From BAIKAL-G1 sp943369525 (GTDB lineage Bacteria > Cyanobacteriota > Cyanobacteriia > PCC-6307 > Cyanobiaceae), in the NCBI GenBank assembly GCA_943369525.1, contig CALRNL020000002.1, positions 186,001-250,000 on the forward strand: a stretch of 64,000 nt of DNA, written 5' to 3'. A model generated the notes under the pieces. It saw nothing but the letters and a program-made list of their open reading frames with translations. It did not search any database and was not told where the DNA came from. Below are positions 7,879-16,357 of this stretch, piece by piece. Numbering within the stretch: position 1 is the first letter of the stretch; every line of letters begins with the position of its first letter. The translations under genes were made by a program, and so were the position numbers.

Positions 7879-8751
7879 GTGTGGGCCCATGAACCCGGCT
7901 CCACTCGCCCTTCAGCTGGGCCCCAAGCTTTGAAGCAGTTCCACGCCCCAGCCGCGCCAGGTGCCCCCGTTGCCACTCCGCCCGTGGCCGAGCTGGTGGG
8001 GCTGTCGATGGCCTGGGGTGAGCGCCTGGTGCTCGACCAGGTCGATCTCACCCTTCACCCCGGCGAGCGCCTGGCGGTGGTGGGCCCGTCCGGGGCGGGC
8101 AAATCAACGATCCTGCGCATCCTGGCGGGGCTGCAGTCGCCCACCAGCGGTGAACTGCGCATCCATGGCGTGCGCCAGACCTATCTGCGGTTGGATCAGC
8201 GCCACCCCCCCGATGTGCGCCTGGTGTTCCAGAACCCGGCCCTGCTGGCGTCGCTCACGGTCTGCGAAAACGTCGGCTTCCTGCTCTATCGCCACGGCCA
8301 GCTGCGGGACCGGGAGGTGCGCGAACGGGTCAGCCGCTGCCTCGAGGCCGTGGGCCTTTACGGCGTGGAAGACCTGCTGCCCGGGGAGCTCAGCGGCGGC
8401 ATGCAGAAACGGGTCAGTTTTGCCCGGGCCCTGATCGAAGATCCTAGCCAGCCGCCGGGCCAGGTGCCCCTGTTGCTTTTCGATGAGCCCACCGCCGGCC
8501 TCGATCCGGTGGCCTGCACCCGCATCGAGGACCTAATCGTGCGCACCGGCGATGTGGCCGGAGGCTCCAGCGTGGTGGTGAGCCACGTGATGAGCACGAT
8601 CCTGCGCTCGGCCCAGCGGGTGGCCCTGCTCTACGACGGCCGTTTGCAGTGGCTCGGCAGTGTCTCCCATTTCGAGCACACCGATAACCCCTACGTGGCC
8701 CAGTTCCGGAGCGGTAGCCTGAACGGCCCGATGCAGCCGGCGGAGCTCTGA
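7879..8751 (+). CDS. ABC transporter ATP-binding protein (Mla/TGD3-like lipid transport)
   Basis: All ATPase motifs are present: Walker A GPSGAGKST, signature ELSGGMQKRVSFARAL, Walker B LLLFDEPTAGLD and the switch His in VVVSHVMST. The GMQKR variant of the signature and the directly following MCE gene place it with MlaF/TGD3 ATPases that power phospholipid movement between membranes. The first ~35 residues after GTG 7879 are Pro/Ala-rich; translation may begin later (TTG 7930 or GTG 7984), just before the conserved VGLSMAWGERLVLDQV. The MCE gene starts 4 bases after the stop, so the two form an operon. No permease is adjacent. Confidence 0.88.
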   Translation: MWAHEPGSTRPSAGPQALKQFHAPAAPGAPVATPPVAELVGLSMAWGERLVLDQVDLTLHPGERLAVVGPSGAGKSTILRILAGLQSPTSGELRIHGVRQTYLRLDQRHPPDVRLVFQNPALLASLTVCENVGFLLYRHGQLRDREVRERVSRCLEAVGLYGVEDLLPGELSGGMQKRVSFARALIEDPSQPPGQVPLLLFDEPTAGLDPVACTRIEDLIVRTGDVAGGSSVVVSHVMSTILRSAQRVALLYDGRLQWLGSVSHFEHTDNPYVAQFRSGSLNGPMQPAEL

Positions 8752-8755
8752 AGTC

Positions 8756-9709
8756 ATGCGCCGCAGTGTGCGAGAGGCGATTGTTGGCTTCACCCTGTTG
8801 GCGGCTGTCACTGGCAGCGCCGGCCTGTGGTTGTGGATCAAGGGCATCTCCCTAGCCAGCCGCCAATGGACAATCCAGGTGCGCTTCGACGATGCCGCGG
8901 GCCTGGCCGACCGGTCATCGGTGACCTACCGGGGTGTGCAGGTGGGCGGGGTCCGCTCGATCCGTGCAACGGCCTCGGGGGTGATCGCCCAGCTGGAGAT
9001 CACCAACCCCGATTTGGTCTTGCCCCGGCCGGTGGTCGCCGAGGTGCAATCGAGCTCGCTCCTGGGCGGCAATGCCCAGGTGGCCCTGCTGACTGGCGGG
9101 GCGGCCCCTGCCGCCAGCGAACCCGGCCCCCTGGCTAAGGCCTGCGTCAGCACCCGCATCGTCTGCAATGGCGGCAGTGTCGAGGGCCAGACCGCTCCCA
9201 CCATGGCCAGCGTCACGGCCAGCCTCCAGGGCCTACTGGATCAAGCCAAGGACCAGAAGTTGATCCCCAAGGTGGTGACCACCGCCGAAAGTTTTCAGGG
9301 AACGGCTAAGGAGGCGAATCGCTTTATGGCTAGCGGCAAGGTGCTGGTCAGCGACCTGACCGCCGCCGTGCGCAAGGCCGACCCCACCCTTACCAACCTC
9401 AACCGGGCCACGGCCGATGCCGCCAAGGCCACGGCCCACCTCAACAGCATCGTCGCCGCCCTCGATAACCCCAAGACGATTGGCGACCTCAAGGCCACGG
9501 CCACCAATGCCAAAACCCTTACGGCCCGTTGGGATGCGGTGGGGGGCGATGTCAACAAACTGTCGTCCGATCCCACCTTCATGGATGGGGTGCGCAGCCT
9601 CACGATCGGCCTGGGCAAGTTCTTTGATGAGCTCTATCCCGCCCAAGCGGGCGCCCGGGAGAAGGCTGCCAAAGAGAAGGCTGCCAAGGCCAAGCCAGCC
9701 AACCCCTGA
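8756..9709 (+). CDS. MCE-domain protein (MlaD/TGD2-like, lipid substrate binding)
   Basis: 317 residues. One N-terminal transmembrane helix (GFTLLAAVTGSAGLWLWIKG) is followed by the MCE domain: VRFDDAAGLADRSSVTYRGV and VGGVRSIRATASGVIAQLEI. The rest is a long Ala/Lys-rich alpha-helical region with repeated Asp/Asn/Lys/Ala segments, ending in a charged KEKAAKAKPANP tail. MCE proteins form periplasmic or envelope-spanning tunnels for lipids. Coupled to the upstream ABC ATPase with a 4-base gap. The C-terminal tail carries two KEKAAKA-type repeats. Confidence 0.9.
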   Translation: MRRSVREAIVGFTLLAAVTGSAGLWLWIKGISLASRQWTIQVRFDDAAGLADRSSVTYRGVQVGGVRSIRATASGVIAQLEITNPDLVLPRPVVAEVQSSSLLGGNAQVALLTGGAAPAASEPGPLAKACVSTRIVCNGGSVEGQTAPTMASVTASLQGLLDQAKDQKLIPKVVTTAESFQGTAKEANRFMASGKVLVSDLTAAVRKADPTLTNLNRATADAAKATAHLNSIVAALDNPKTIGDLKATATNAKTLTARWDAVGGDVNKLSSDPTFMDGVRSLTIGLGKFFDELYPAQAGAREKAAKEKAAKAKPANP

Positions 9710-9773
9710 AGCCTTGCCCCCCCTGAAGCCTTGGGCCCAGGGGGCAGCTCCGGTGCCGGCTTAGGGCGCCCGC

Positions 9774-11939
9774 CTAGAGCTCGGACACCGCCTGCATGGC
9801 AATCGCTGCGATCGCCTGGTCGCTCGCCTTGGGCAGCTGCACGTAGCGGCCGCCGGCAGCTTCGGCCAGGTCCTTGCCCATGCCGCTGCCGATGAATTTG
9901 CGCTCGGTGTCGATCACCAGCAACTTGATTCCCAGGGCCCGGTAGCGCGACGCCACCTGCTTCACCTCCTCCTTGAGGTCCACGGGCTCTTCGCCCTCCA
10001 GCACCGGCTGGCCCAGGGAGCGGGATAGGGGCACATTGCCCCGGCCATCGGTGATCGCCACCACCACCACCTGGCCGAGGTCGCCCGTGGCCAGGGCATT
10101 GGCCCCCACCCGGGCCGCCTGGCTGAGGCCATGGGCCAGGGGCGAGCCGCCGCCGCAGGGCATCGCTTCCAGCCGCCGCCGCGCCGCCGTGATCGAGCGG
10201 GTGGGCGGCAGCAACACCTCGGCCTGCTCGCCGCGGAAGGGGATGAGGGCGACCTCGTCGCGGTTTTCGTAGGCCTCGGTGAGCAGGCGGATCACGGCGC
10301 CCTTGGCGCTCTGCATGCGGTTGAGGGCCATCGAGCCGCTGGCATCCACGAGGAAGATCACCAGGGCCCCGGCTTTGCGTTGCAGCTGCTTCGCCCGCAG
10401 GTCGCCCTCTTCCACGATCACCAGGCGTTCCGGCTGGCGCTGGCGCCGGGCCTTTTGGTAGGGCGCCGCCGCCCGCAGGGTGGCATCGACGGCAATGCGC
10501 TTGACCGGCCCCCGGGGCAGCATCGGCTTCACATACCGGCCCCGCGAATCGCTGAACACCACGGCGCGGCTGCCGCTGCCGCCGCTTTTGCTTTTGGCCG
10601 CCGCGAATAGCAGCAGGTCGGGGTCAATGGCGGTGGCCTCCGGATCGAGCAGGAACTCCTCCGGGATCGAGGGCGGCGGTGCGTCCTCGGGCTTGTCGTC
10701 CTCCTCAGGTTCCTCCTCCTCCTCCTCCTCGGGGTCGTCCTCGTTTTGGTCGGGTTCATCCGGCTGGTCGGGCTCCTCCGGTGCCTGGTCCCCCTGGGGG
10801 GGCGGCGGCGGCGGCGGCTCTAGGGGCTGGTCGGGATCGGGGGGTGGCAGCTGCCGGGCCCGGGGGGCGATCACCAGGCGCACGGCCACCTGGAGGTCGT
10901 CGGCTTCGACCCGGTCGCGGCCACTGAGGGCCGCATGGGCGCGGGCGACCCGCACCGCATAGAGCTCGGAGCGATGGCCCTCCACGCCGCCGCGCAGGGC
11001 CTCTTTCACCAGATAGCCGATCTGCTCCCGGCTGATCTGCACATCCGGTAGCCATTGGCGCGCCAGCAGCAGCTGGGTGGCCAGGCCATCGGTTTCCTCC
11101 TGCCATTGGCTCCGGAAGGCGCCGCTGGATTCGCCGTGGGCCAGGGCCGAGCGGGTGATTGCCACCCGTTGGTCGAGCTCCAGCACCTGGTTGGCCGAGA
11201 GGGCCATGGCGAAGCGATCGAGCAGGTGGTCGCGCACGGCCCCTTCTTCGGGGTTGTAGGTGGCGATCAGCAGGCAGCGGCAGGGGTGGGCCAGGCTCAG
11301 CCCCTCGCGCTCAATCCGGTTTTCGCCGGAGCCCACCGCCGCCAACAGCAGGTTGGTGATGCCGTCATCGAGCAGGTTGAGCTCATCGACGTAGAGCACG
11401 CCCCGGTGGGCTTCGGCCAGCAGGCCCGGCTGGAAAATCGCCTGGCCGCTGGCCAGCGACGCCGTGACATCCACCGAGCCGACCAGCCGGTCTTCGGTGA
11501 TGCCCAGGGGCACCTGGATGAAGGGGGCCGGGACCACCTTGGTGGGCAGCAGGGCGCTGGCATCGGCGCCGCTGGGGTCACCGCCCAGCTGGCTGATCCG
11601 GGTCTGGGTGGCGGCGTCCCAGTCGCCTGGTCGCTGGGGATCGATGTTGAGGGCGCTGGGATGATGGGGTCCGTGGGCACCAGCAGGGTCCGGCTCCCCC
11701 AGGTCGATCACATCAATGGGGGGCAGCAGGGCGTGCAGGCCCCGGGCCAGCACCGATTTCCCCGTCCCCCGGCCGCCGGCGATCACCACGCCGCCCAGGC
11801 CAGGATCCACGGCCGCTAGCAGCAGGGCCAATTTCAAGGTGCCGTGGCCGGTGATGGCGGCCAGCGGAAAGGCCCGGGCCGCGGCAGCCGCGGCACTGGA
11901 CGCCGCCCTTGCGGCGGCGGGGGTTCCGCTTGCAACCAT
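9774..11939 (-). CDS. chlD: Magnesium chelatase subunit D
   Basis: 721 residues, typical length. The N-terminal AAA+ domain has a Walker-like GGRGTGKSVLARGL and a YVDELNLLDDGITNLLL segment. A central Pro-then-Glu/Asp-rich linker (about residues 360-420) separates it from a C-terminal VWA/integrin-I domain with the MIDAS motif DASGSMALNRM. With ChlI and ChlH it inserts Mg into protoporphyrin IX, the first committed chlorophyll step. Start ATG 11939 lies in CCATGG, which also holds the candidate folK ATG on the other strand. The acidic linker is a normal family feature although unusually repetitive at DNA level. Confidence 0.96.
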   Translation of the reverse strand: MVASGTPAAARAASSAAAAAARAFPLAAITGHGTLKLALLLAAVDPGLGGVVIAGGRGTGKSVLARGLHALLPPIDVIDLGEPDPAGAHGPHHPSALNIDPQRPGDWDAATQTRISQLGGDPSGADASALLPTKVVPAPFIQVPLGITEDRLVGSVDVTASLASGQAIFQPGLLAEAHRGVLYVDELNLLDDGITNLLLAAVGSGENRIEREGLSLAHPCRCLLIATYNPEEGAVRDHLLDRFAMALSANQVLELDQRVAITRSALAHGESSGAFRSQWQEETDGLATQLLLARQWLPDVQISREQIGYLVKEALRGGVEGHRSELYAVRVARAHAALSGRDRVEADDLQVAVRLVIAPRARQLPPPDPDQPLEPPPPPPPQGDQAPEEPDQPDEPDQNEDDPEEEEEEEPEEDDKPEDAPPPSIPEEFLLDPEATAIDPDLLLFAAAKSKSGGSGSRAVVFSDSRGRYVKPMLPRGPVKRIAVDATLRAAAPYQKARRQRQPERLVIVEEGDLRAKQLQRKAGALVIFLVDASGSMALNRMQSAKGAVIRLLTEAYENRDEVALIPFRGEQAEVLLPPTRSITAARRRLEAMPCGGGSPLAHGLSQAARVGANALATGDLGQVVVVAITDGRGNVPLSRSLGQPVLEGEEPVDLKEEVKQVASRYRALGIKLLVIDTERKFIGSGMGKDLAEAAGGRYVQLPKASDQAIAAIAMQAVSEL

Positions 11940-12804
11940 GGAAAGGCCCGGGCCCAGACACGTGATCGCCAGTCTCGCTGATCAGCCTGGGGGCGATGGG
12001 CCCGTCGCCCCCGGTAGCCAGGGGAATGGCGCCGCGCTGCCCTGGGCCACCAGCTTGGCGATTGCCCTGGGCGCCAACCTGGGGGATCCCTTCGCCACCC
12101 TGGTGGCCGTGCGTCCCCTGTTACGGGGACTTTTGGAGAGGCTTCTGGAGGAGCGGGGTCCGGCTGGCTCCCTGCTGGGCTCCCAGGCTTCCGGTTCCGG
12201 GGGCTCCGGCTGCGGGGGCTTGGCCCGGCCCGAAGCGGCGCCCACCGACTTAGACCTCCGAACCCCTGAGCCGCTGTCCCCTTCCGGCCCCGAGCCCGGC
12301 CCAAAGACAGGCCCAGAGCCCTGCGCCCACCGGAGTTTGATCCGCCTGCGCTGGTCGCCCCTGTTTCGCACCGAGCCGGTGGGAGGCCCCCCCGGCCAGC
12401 CCGCCTATCTCAATGGGGTGGTGCTGGTGGAGGGGGTGGCCGCCCTGGAGCCCCGGCCCCTGGCGTTGCTGCAGGGCTTGCAGGCCCTGGAAGCCCAGTT
12501 CGGTCGCCAGCGCCTGGAGGCCTGGGGGCCGCGCACCCTCGATCTCGACCTGCTCTGGTGGGGCGATCAGCGGGTTCAGTCGGCCCCTTTGGAGTTGCCC
12601 CATCCGCGCCTGCAGGAGCGCAGTTTTGTGCTGGCGCCCCTGGCGGCGATCGATCCCCGGCTGGTGCCCCCGGGCCCGGCGGCTGCCGGCGGCCCCAGCC
12701 CCAGCCCCGGCCTTGCCTGCGGCGCCCTGCTGGCGGCCCTGCTGCCCCAGGTGCGCCAGGCGGCGCCCCAGCGGCTGCCGGGCGGCGCTGGCTGGCCGGA
12801 GTGA
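11938..12804 (+). CDS. folK: 2-amino-4-hydroxy-6-hydroxymethyldihydropteridine pyrophosphokinase (HPPK) with large insertion
   Basis: HPPK transfers pyrophosphate from ATP to the pterin in folate synthesis. Visible motifs are SLAIALGANLGDP, YLNGVVLVE, WGPRTLDLDLLWWGD and LELPHPRLQERSFVLAPLA. The protein from ATG 11938 is 288 residues against about 160 for the family. The excess comes from a Pro/Ser N-terminal tail, a ~60-residue Gly/Ser/Pro-rich insertion (residues 72-132) and a Pro/Ala C-terminal segment. GTG 11962 is an alternative start. The start region overlaps chlD's in opposite orientation. The Nudix gene follows, possibly overlapping (GTG 12801). Confidence 0.9.
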   Translation: MERPGPRHVIASLADQPGGDGPVAPGSQGNGAALPWATSLAIALGANLGDPFATLVAVRPLLRGLLERLLEERGPAGSLLGSQASGSGGSGCGGLARPEAAPTDLDLRTPEPLSPSGPEPGPKTGPEPCAHRSLIRLRWSPLFRTEPVGGPPGQPAYLNGVVLVEGVAALEPRPLALLQGLQALEAQFGRQRLEAWGPRTLDLDLLWWGDQRVQSAPLELPHPRLQERSFVLAPLAAIDPRLVPPGPAAAGGPSPSPGLACGALLAALLPQVRQAAPQRLPGGAGWPE

Positions 12805-12833
12805 GTCAAGCTGGCGGCAGTTTTGGCCTGCCC

Positions 12834-13394
12834 ATGGCGCCCCTGCCGCCCCCCGAGCCCGCGCGCCTGCTGGAAACCACGGCCGCCCTCGACGCCCGCA
12901 AGATCCGCTTCGAGCTCAACCGGATCGTCTTGCCGATCGGCCTGGAGGCCACCTTCGGCCTGATCCGCCATCCGGGGGCCTCCCTGGCCGTGCCCGTGCT
13001 CGACGACGGCCGGGTGGTGCTGCTGCGCCAGTACCGCTTCGCCGTGGCCAGCCGCATCCTCGAGTTTCCAGCCGGCACCCTCGATGAGGGCGAGGATCCG
13101 CTCAGCACCATGCAGCGGGAGCTGCAGGAGGAGGCCGGCTATAGCGCCAGCCGCTGGGATCCCCTGGGGGTGATGCTGCCCTGCCCCGGCTACTCCGACG
13201 AGGTGATCCACCTGTTCCTGGCCCGGGAGCTCAGCCTGTTGGCCGAGAGCCCCGCCGGCGATGACGACGAGGACCTGGAGGTGCTGCTGATGACCCCGGC
13301 CGAACTCGATGCCGCCCTGGCCAGCGGCGATGAGGCCCTCGATGGCAAGAGCGTGACCGCCTGGTTCCGGGCTCGCCAACTGCTGGGGCTCTGA
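12834..13394 (+). CDS. Nudix hydrolase (ADP-ribose pyrophosphatase-like)
   Basis: 186 residues from ATG 12834; an in-frame GTG at 12801 overlapping the folK stop (GTGA) would add 11 residues. The Nudix box is present as GTLDEGEDPLSTMQRELQEE followed by AGY, preceded by VVLLRQYRFAV as in ADP-ribose/ADP-sugar pyrophosphatases. Such enzymes hydrolyse nucleoside diphosphate sugars. It sits between folK and the photolyase gene, with 4 bases before the latter, so the three probably share a transcript. The exact substrate is not predictable. Confidence 0.9.
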   Translation: MAPLPPPEPARLLETTAALDARKIRFELNRIVLPIGLEATFGLIRHPGASLAVPVLDDGRVVLLRQYRFAVASRILEFPAGTLDEGEDPLSTMQRELQEEAGYSASRWDPLGVMLPCPGYSDEVIHLFLARELSLLAESPAGDDDEDLEVLLMTPAELDAALASGDEALDGKSVTAWFRARQLLGL

Positions 13395-13398
13395 ACCG

Positions 13399-14898
13399 AT
13401 GGCCCCCGACCGCTGGCTGTTCTGGCATCGCCGCGACCTGCGCCTAGGCGACAACCTGGGCCTGGCCGCCGCCGCCGCCGCCACCCCGGCCCTCACCGGC
13501 GTCTATGTGGTCGACCCGGACTGGCTTGGGGCCCCTGACCTGGCGCCGGCCCGGCTCTGGTTTCTTTGCGAGAGCCTGCGGGAGCTGCAGCAGCGCTGGC
13601 GCCAGGCGGGCAGTGAGTTACTGGTAGTGCAGGGCCGCCCGGTAGAGGTGCTGCCCCGCCTGGCCGAGGCCTGTGGCGCCGCGGTGGTGACCTGGAACCG
13701 GGAGGTGGAACCGGCCGCCCGCCAGCGGGATCGCCAGGTGGCCACCGCCCTCCAGGCCAGCGGCCGGCGGGTGCTGGTGGATTGGGACCAGCTGCTGGTG
13801 CCGCCCGAGGAGATCCGCACCGGCTCCGGCGAGCCCTACCGGGTCTATGGGCCATTTTTGCGCAACTGGCGCGGCCAGGTCACGGCCCGCGATGCCGCGG
13901 GTCTGCTGACCCCGGTGGCGGCGCCCCAGGGCCTGGTGGAGTTGGACCGCTCGGCGCTCGGGCCCGAGGCCCAGGCCCTTTGGCAGGACCTGCCCCTGCT
14001 GGCGGCGGTGCCCACGGCCGGCGCGCTGGGCCATCCCTTTGGCGGCGCCGACCTCTGCCCCTGCCGCCCCGGCGAGGCGGCCGCAGCCGCCCAGCTGGAG
14101 GCCTTTGCCGATGGCGGCGCCTCCGGCACGGGCCATGGCGCGGCCTTGATGGCCTACGAACCGGGCCGCAATATCCCCAGCGAGGCCGGCACCTCGGCCC
14201 TGAGCGCCGCCCTCAGCCTGGGCTGCCTCAGCCCGCGCCAGGCCTGGCTGGCCTCCGAAGCGGCCCGGTCCATGGCCCGCAGCGACGAGGCCCTGGCTTC
14301 GATCACGGTCTGGCAGCAGGAGCTGGCCTGGCGCGAGTTTTACCAGCACGCCCTGTTCCATTTCCCCGAACTGGCCGAGGGGCCCTACCGGCCCCAGTGG
14401 CGCCAGTTCCCCTGGGATAACCAGCGGCCCTGGTTTGAGGCCTGGCGCCAGGGCCTCACCGGCATGCCCTTTGTGGATGCGGCCATGCGCCAGCTCAATG
14501 CGAGCGGCTGGATGCACAACCGCTGCCGCATGGTGGTGGCCTCGTTTTTGGTCAAGGACCTGATCTGCGACTGGCGCTGGGGCGAAACCGCCTTCATGCA
14601 GCGGCTGGTGGATGGCGACCTGGCCGCCAACAACGGCGGCTGGCAATGGAGCGCCAGCAGTGGCATGGACCCCAAACCGCTGCGCATCTTCAATCCCGCC
14701 ACCCAGGCCGGCCGCTTTGATGGGGAGGCCCGTTACATCCGCACCTGGCTGCCGGAACTGGCCCACGTGGCCTCGGCCGATCTGATCAGTGGCGAGATAG
14801 CTCCCTTAGAGCGGGGCGATTACCCGGCCCCCTTGGTGGACCATCGCCTGCAGCAGGCCCGCTTCAAGGCCCTCTACGCCGGCCTGCCGAAGCCGTAG
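13399..14898 (+). CDS. phr: Deoxyribodipyrimidine photolyase (class I CPD type)
   Basis: 499 residues, family length. The N-terminal photolyase domain opens WLFWHRRDLRLGDN. The FAD-binding C-terminal domain carries WQQELAWREFYQHALFHFPE, LTGMPFVDAAMRQLNASGWM, HNRCRMVVASFLVKDL and NNGGWQWSASSGMDPKPLRI. The asparagine-rich end of this series is typical of CPD photolyases, which split UV-induced cyclobutane dimers using blue light. A second chromophore, probably a deazaflavin (8-HDF), is inferred from family, not from residues checked. Start is ATG 4 bases after the Nudix stop. Downstream is a convergent hairpin. Confidence 0.95.
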   Translation: MAPDRWLFWHRRDLRLGDNLGLAAAAAATPALTGVYVVDPDWLGAPDLAPARLWFLCESLRELQQRWRQAGSELLVVQGRPVEVLPRLAEACGAAVVTWNREVEPAARQRDRQVATALQASGRRVLVDWDQLLVPPEEIRTGSGEPYRVYGPFLRNWRGQVTARDAAGLLTPVAAPQGLVELDRSALGPEAQALWQDLPLLAAVPTAGALGHPFGGADLCPCRPGEAAAAAQLEAFADGGASGTGHGAALMAYEPGRNIPSEAGTSALSAALSLGCLSPRQAWLASEAARSMARSDEALASITVWQQELAWREFYQHALFHFPELAEGPYRPQWRQFPWDNQRPWFEAWRQGLTGMPFVDAAMRQLNASGWMHNRCRMVVASFLVKDLICDWRWGETAFMQRLVDGDLAANNGGWQWSASSGMDPKPLRIFNPATQAGRFDGEARYIRTWLPELAHVASADLISGEIAPLERGDYPAPLVDHRLQQARFKALYAGLPKP

Positions 14899-14907
14899 GG
14901 GTGCTCC

Positions 14908-14952
14908 GCCCAGGCCCCTAGAGCCGGAGGCCTGGGCCTGAGGGGCCTGGGC
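14908..14952. terminator. Convergent intergenic inverted repeat
   Basis: Perfect 12-base arms (14908-14919 and 14941-14952) with a 21-base spacer, filling the gap between the photolyase stop and the stop of the convergent aminotransferase gene. There is no T-run on either strand, so it would be an atypical, possibly bidirectional, terminator. Confidence 0.4.
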
Positions 14953-14971
14953 TTGGCTTGCCCCCTGCCGC

Positions 14972-16189
14972 TCAGGCGGCGACGCTGGAGCAGGCCTGGC
15001 TCTGCACTTTGCCGGCTAGGGCGTCGAGCACCTCAATCACCCGTTGCTGCTGCTCGGCCTTGAGTTCAGGGAAAATTGGCAGGCTGAGCACCTCGGCGCA
15101 GAGCTGCTCGGTGCGGGGTAGGGAGCCCGGTGCGTAGCCCAGGTCGGCGTAGGCCGGTTGGCGGTGGATCGGAATCGGGTAGTAAATGATTGTGGTGACA
15201 CCGGCGGCCTGGAGCTCCTGCTTGAGCCAGTCGCGGCAGCTGGCTTCGGGCAGGCCGTAGTTGGCGCTATCGGCGGCGGGGGTGCAGCTGCCACCGCAGG
15301 CACTGGCCCCGGGGCACTGGGGCACTCGCACCACAAATTGGTTCCAGCTGTGGCCCGCCGGGCCCGGCTCGGGCAAGTGAATCTCCAGCCGGCTGGCGAG
15401 GGCCTGGTGGTAGGCCTGGGCCAGGCTCCGGCGGCGCTCCACCCAGCTCGGCAGGTGGGGCAGCTTCACCCCCAGCACGGCGGCCTGGATCGCATCGAGG
15501 CGACTGTTGTAGCCCAGCGACGTGTGCAGGTAGCGGCGCGGCATGCCGTGCACCGCCAGCTCGCGGATGCGGGCGGCGAGCCCGGGGTCGTTGCAGGTGA
15601 CGGCGCCGCCATCACCGGCGCCACCGAGATTTTTGGTGGGGAAAAAGCTGAAGCAGCCCACATCGCCCCAGCTGCCCACGGGGCGGCCGTCCCAGCTGGC
15701 GCCGGTGGCCTGGGCGCAGTCCTCCACCACCTTGAGGCCATGGGCCGCGGCGATCGCACAGACCCGAGCCATGTCCACCGGGCGGCCGAACAGGTGAACG
15801 GGCAGCAGGGCTTTGGTGGCAGGCGTGATCGCCGCCTCGAGCTGGTCGAGATCGATCAGGTAGGAGCTCTCTTCCACATCCACGAATACCGGCGTGGCGC
15901 CCACGGCACTGATCGCTTCGGCCGTGGCAAAGAAGCTGAAGGAGCAGGTGATCACCTCATCGCCGGGGCCAATGCCCAGGCCGCGCAGGGCCAGGATCAG
16001 GGCGTCGGTGCCGCTGTTGCAGCCGATGGCGAAGGCCGTGCCCACGCTGGCGGCGAAGTTGCTCTCAAAGGCTGCGATCACGCTGCCGCCGATGTATTGG
16101 CCGCTGCGCAAGACCTGCAGCACGGCCTGGTCCAACTCCCCACCGAGGTGTTGGAGCTGCTCGGTGAGGCTGAAAGGGGGCACCTGCAT
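14972..16189 (-). CDS. DegT/DnrJ/EryC1 family sugar aminotransferase
   Basis: 405 residues from ATG 16189 (MQVPPFSLTEQLQHLG); the frame is open 15 codons further. PLP-fold features are present: IGCNSGTDALILALRGLGIG, EVITCSFSFFATAEAI, VVEDCAQATGASW and FFPTKNLGGAGDGGAV, where the Lys is the PLP Schiff base. These enzymes transaminate nucleotide-activated keto-sugars for surface polysaccharide. Odd feature: a Cys-rich insertion (PQCPGASACGGSCTPAAD, near residue 307) in the C-terminal domain. Divergent from the lipoprotein gene with 168 bases between. Confidence 0.93.
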   Translation of the reverse strand: MQVPPFSLTEQLQHLGGELDQAVLQVLRSGQYIGGSVIAAFESNFAASVGTAFAIGCNSGTDALILALRGLGIGPGDEVITCSFSFFATAEAISAVGATPVFVDVEESSYLIDLDQLEAAITPATKALLPVHLFGRPVDMARVCAIAAAHGLKVVEDCAQATGASWDGRPVGSWGDVGCFSFFPTKNLGGAGDGGAVTCNDPGLAARIRELAVHGMPRRYLHTSLGYNSRLDAIQAAVLGVKLPHLPSWVERRRSLAQAYHQALASRLEIHLPEPGPAGHSWNQFVVRVPQCPGASACGGSCTPAADSANYGLPEASCRDWLKQELQAAGVTTIIYYPIPIHRQPAYADLGYAPGSLPRTEQLCAEVLSLPIFPELKAEQQQRVIEVLDALAGKVQSQACSSVAA

Positions 16190-16357
16190 GAAGACAACCT
16201 TAAGCCCCCCATCCCGGCAATCCCCCTGGGCCACTCCGATTGGGGCGATTGTTTTGGGCGATCACCCAGGTCAGGCCGCTGGGCTGGGGCCGCCCGGCCC
16301 CGAGCTGCGGGGCGCGCCATCCTGGCGTCATCGCTGCCCCTGATCGGCCTGCTGCGG

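Noticed and set aside
9774..9800. Possible CRISPR, prophage, transposase or toxin-antitoxin content anywhere in the window
   Set aside because: No regularly spaced repeats, integrase, transposase, terminal inverted repeats or two-gene toxin modules were found on either strand; all larger frames fit core metabolic, photosynthetic or envelope families.
10680..10830. Dense Glu/Pro repeats in chlD as a possible repeat expansion
   Set aside because: The acidic, Pro-rich linker between AAA+ and VWA domains is a standard ChlD feature.
13618..14766. 382-codon minus-strand frame opposite the photolyase gene
   Set aside because: Antisense shadow of a clear photolyase; no recognisable motif.
15158..16200. 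Long open plus-strand frame in front of the lipoprotein gene (over 1 kb)
   Set aside because: It is antisense to the well-conserved DegT aminotransferase, and its composition (Gly/Ala/Gln/His) is that of a high-GC mirror frame. Only the part from ATG 16358 with a signal peptide and lipobox looks real.
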